NCBI GenBank assembly: GCA_041685075.1
Contig: JAWLGN010000225.1
Location: 1 to 8,963, forward strand
Direction of reading: 5' to 3'
Origin: JAMCRM01 sp041685075
GTDB taxonomy: Bacteria > Acidobacteriota > Terriglobia > Bryobacterales > Bryobacteraceae
Length of the DNA stretch: 8,963 nt
Every line of letters begins with the position of its first letter. Within the stretch, counting starts at the first letter, position 1. Of this stretch, positions 7,051-8,963 are shown one piece after another. The notes under the pieces were generated by a model. The model searched no databases and was not told the DNA's origin. It saw only the letters and a list, made by a program, of their open reading frames with translations. Made by a program: the position numbers and the translations under genes.

Positions 7051-8288
7051 TGGCGCTTACCCGCAGGGAACTGCTGGCGGCGGGGCTGGCGCCTGCCGCG
7101 CCGAAGCCGCCCAACGTGCTGGTGTTCTTTTCGGACCAGGAGTCCGCGCTGCTGCCCGGCCCGGCGGAGCTGCCCAACCGCCGCCGCATCGAGCGCGGCG
7201 CCCTGCGTTTCACCCACGCGTTCTGCAACACGCCGCAGTGCTCGGCCGCGCGCTCGTCGTTGCTTACGGGCCTGCCGCCGCACCGCACCGGCGTCCTCAC
7301 CAACGTGGATAGAACGTCGCTCGGCAAACCGCTGCCGGCAACGCTCCCGACCGCAGGCAGCGTCTTCAAAGCCGCGGGCTACAGCACGGGTTATTTCGGG
7401 AAATGGCACCTGGGCGGGGGGCCGGACCGCGCGCCGTACGGCTTCGATACCACGGGCGTAGAGACGGGAGACGAGCGCATCGCCCAGGAGGCGGCCGAGT
7501 GGATCCGCGGCCGGCGCGGCCCGTGGCTGGCCTGGGTTTCGGTCTTGAACCCGCACGATATCTACCGAATTAACCGGCTGCGCGAGGCGCCTCTGCGCGA
7601 AGGCGTGCGGCCGCCGGCCAGCGGTTTGGAAGACCTGAAGGGCAAGCCCGCAGAGCAGCAGGCCTACGTGGATCGCGACCAGGGCAGGATTACCCGCCAC
7701 TACAACCCGCGCGACTGGCTGCGCTACCGCGGTTACTATCTTCGGCTCGTCGAGACGGTGGACGCGCACCTGGGCACGGTGCTCGATGCCGTGCCGGACC
7801 TCGAATCCACCGTGGTGGTCTACACCTCTGATCACGGCGACGCGCTGGGCGAACACGGCCTTCCCTTCAAAGGGCCGTTCATGTACGAGGAGAACATCCG
7901 GGTGCCGCTCATCATCCGGGCGCCCGGCCTGCGGGGAGGGGAACGCACGGACCTGGCCACCTCGGCCGATGTGGCCCCGACGCTGGCGTCGCTGGCAGGC
8001 CTGCGCTGGCCCGGTGCGCCCGGCGGCGGGCGCGATCTGACCCGAAGCGCGGCGCCGGATGCGGTCTTCCTCGAATACTACGCCAAGCAGAAGTGGGTGA
8101 ATCCCATCCGCACCATCCGGACCCGCCGGTGGAAGCTGAACCAGTACGACCGAGGCAACCGGGAACTCTACGACTTGGAGCGCGATCCGCACGAGCTGCA
8201 CAACCTGGCCGGCGAAGCAGACACCGCCGCGGTCGAGGCGGCGCTGGAGGCGCGCATCGCGGCCTGGCGGCCGCCCATGGTGAGCTGA
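7050..8288 (+). CDS. sulfatase (formylglycine-dependent, alkaline phosphatase superfamily)
   Basis: This 412-aa protein is predicted to hydrolyse a sulfate ester (possibly a phosphate or phosphonate ester) after conversion of C64 to formylglycine. The activation motif is C64-S-A-A-R68 followed by SSLLTG, a less usual version of CxPSR. Other active-site landmarks are D29-Q30 (metal site near the N-terminus), GKWHLG (K118, H120), NPHD (H169), SDHGDALGEHG (D261, H262) and K274. The C-terminal subdomain has the typical WKLNQYDRGNRELYDLERDP block. The N-terminus TRRELLAAGLAPAA looks like a Tat signal but with a very short hydrophobic core. The protein is short for a sulfatase. No maturation enzyme is present in the window. 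The start is coupled to the membrane-protein gene by TAATG and lacks a Shine-Dalgarno. Confidence 0.93.
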   Translation: MALTRRELLAAGLAPAAPKPPNVLVFFSDQESALLPGPAELPNRRRIERGALRFTHAFCNTPQCSAARSSLLTGLPPHRTGVLTNVDRTSLGKPLPATLPTAGSVFKAAGYSTGYFGKWHLGGGPDRAPYGFDTTGVETGDERIAQEAAEWIRGRRGPWLAWVSVLNPHDIYRINRLREAPLREGVRPPASGLEDLKGKPAEQQAYVDRDQGRITRHYNPRDWLRYRGYYLRLVETVDAHLGTVLDAVPDLESTVVVYTSDHGDALGEHGLPFKGPFMYEENIRVPLIIRAPGLRGGERTDLATSADVAPTLASLAGLRWPGAPGGGRDLTRSAAPDAVFLEYYAKQKWVNPIRTIRTRRWKLNQYDRGNRELYDLERDPHELHNLAGEADTAAVEAALEARIAAWRPPMVS

Positions 8289-8767
8289 TGGAACTCTATC
8301 TCTTACGCCACGGCACGGCACACAGCGGCCGGCCGGGTATTTCCGACTCCGCACGCGAACTGACGCCCGAAGGTGCGCTCGACGTGGAGCGCGTGGCCGA
8401 GCGCGCCCGCGCGGCCGGCGCGGAGCCGGAGTTGATGATCAGCAGCACGTTCCTGCGCGCCGCGCAGTCTGCCGAGATTGCCGCGCGCGTACTCCGCTAC
8501 CGCGGCCCCATCGAGCGTTCCGTGGCGCTTCTGCCGGACGCTTCGCCCTTCGATGCCTGGGACGACATCCGCGCCCGCGCCCCGGGCGGCCCGGTGCTGA
8601 TTGCCGCGCACGAGCCGCTGCTGAGCGGCCTGGCCGCCCTGCTGCTCGACGCCCCCACGCTGCGCATCCGCGTCACCACCGCCTGTATGCTGGCCATCGA
8701 TGTCGAACGCCCCGGGCCGCACTCCGACGGCGTGCTCCGATGGATGGTCGTGCCGGAGCTGGCGTAG
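8288..8767 (+). CDS. sixA: SixA-like phosphohistidine phosphatase (histidine phosphatase superfamily)
   Basis: This 159-aa cytoplasmic protein is close to the length of E. coli SixA. It has the catalytic LRHGTA motif (H8) at the N-terminus, a phosphate-pocket segment STFLRAAQSAEI (about 53-64) and the second catalytic histidine in AAHEPLLSG. SixA enzymes remove phosphate from histidine in phosphotransfer proteins (HPt domains, or NPr of the nitrogen PTS). No such partner is encoded in the window, so the target is unknown. The start ATG 8288 overlaps the sulfatase stop by 1 nt (TGATG). The frame stays open further upstream, inside the sulfatase gene, but the family's N-terminus begins exactly at this ATG. 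The assignment is good at family level. The gene symbol is less certain. Confidence 0.88.
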   Translation: MELYLLRHGTAHSGRPGISDSARELTPEGALDVERVAERARAAGAEPELMISSTFLRAAQSAEIAARVLRYRGPIERSVALLPDASPFDAWDDIRARAPGGPVLIAAHEPLLSGLAALLLDAPTLRIRVTTACMLAIDVERPGPHSDGVLRWMVVPELA

Positions 8768-8774
8768 TCCCGTT

Positions 8775-8963
8775 ATGTCACGCATCCTCGCGCTGCTGTT
8801 GCTGATGGCCGGCGCCCTGCCGGCGTTGGACCTCGTGACCGGTTACCGGCTGCAAGGGGTGCGGTATGAAGGACCGGGCGAGTGGCGGAAGTCCGAAGAG
8901 CCGGTGTGGGTCTACAGCTATCCCACCCTGCGGATGACCTATCGCGCATGGGGACTCTCAGGC
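8775..8963 (+). CDS. N-terminus of a secreted protein of unknown function (cut by window edge)
   Basis: An ATG 7 nt after the SixA stop opens a frame that continues through the last 63 codons of the window. It begins MSRILALLLLMAGALPALDL, a clear Sec signal peptide, and continues as a mature region rich in aromatic and charged residues (GYRLQGVRYEGPGEWRKSEE, then WVYSYPTLRMTYRAWG). I recognise no domain in this fragment. There is no good Shine-Dalgarno, which is consistent with coupling to the preceding gene. High G/C at third codon positions supports real coding. Confidence 0.75.
   Translation, partial: MSRILALLLLMAGALPALDLVTGYRLQGVRYEGPGEWRKSEEPVWVYSYPTLRMTYRAWGLSG

Noticed and set aside
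8093..8287. Upstream extension of the SixA frame inside the sulfatase gene
   Set aside because: It would put 65 residues before the family N-terminus. The histidine phosphatase core begins at ATG 8288, which also overlaps the sulfatase stop.
7047..8354. 435-aa - strand open frame opposite the sulfatase
   Set aside because: It has no motifs, while the + strand frame holds every sulfatase landmark.

Overview
This window is high-GC bacterial chromosome with an ordinary housekeeping and accessory layout: one tRNA gene, eight complete protein genes, one gene cut by the right edge, and possibly the tail of another at the left edge. The gene mix (secreted CehA/McbA-type metallohydrolase, CSAAR-type sulfatase, standalone secreted TPR protein, M48 lipoprotein-quality-control-like protease, SixA phosphatase) and codon use suggest an Acidobacteriota-type genome, perhaps near Solibacter/Bryobacter. 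That placement is inference from memory of protein families, not from a search. I see no insertion sequence, CRISPR array, phage gene or integration scar.

Layout. (1) Positions 1-169: a possible C-terminal gene tail, then tRNA-Leu(CAA) on the + strand with its CCA encoded. (2) Positions 177-2961, - strand: an exported M48 metalloprotease (start 2961) followed by a strong intrinsic terminator (1884-1926), then an exported PHP-domain metallohydrolase of the CehA/McbA kind, which runs convergently into the tRNA. (3) Positions 2962-3099: a 138-bp divergent intergenic region. (4) Positions 3100 to the right edge, + strand: a tight co-directional run of seven genes: VOC/glyoxalase-fold protein, MFS exporter, secreted TPR protein, large GT-C-like membrane protein, sulfatase, SixA-like histidine phosphatase, and the start of a secreted protein of unknown function. 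Gaps are 4 nt, 30 nt, a 4-nt overlap, a 1-nt overlap, a 1-nt overlap and 7 nt, so this is very probably one operon with translational coupling in its second half.

How the genes may work together. The M48 protease, PHP hydrolase, TPR protein and last protein all carry Sec-type signal peptides. The sulfatase has a short Tat-like leader, and the MFS and GT-C-like proteins are integral membrane proteins, so most of the window concerns the cell envelope or periplasm. The GT-C-like gene and the sulfatase are translationally coupled, so they may act on the same envelope glycan or lipid, but nothing in the sequence identifies a substrate.

The most unusual signals are at gene starts. Four starts (1865 on -, and 3100, 4715, 7050 on +) have a TANNNT hexamer ending 7-8 nt before the start codon, which is the spacing expected for leaderless transcripts. 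The open reading frame of the PHP hydrolase also extends upstream into the terminator hairpin of the previous gene, so the longest possible start is almost certainly wrong. I do not see a convincing new biological system here.
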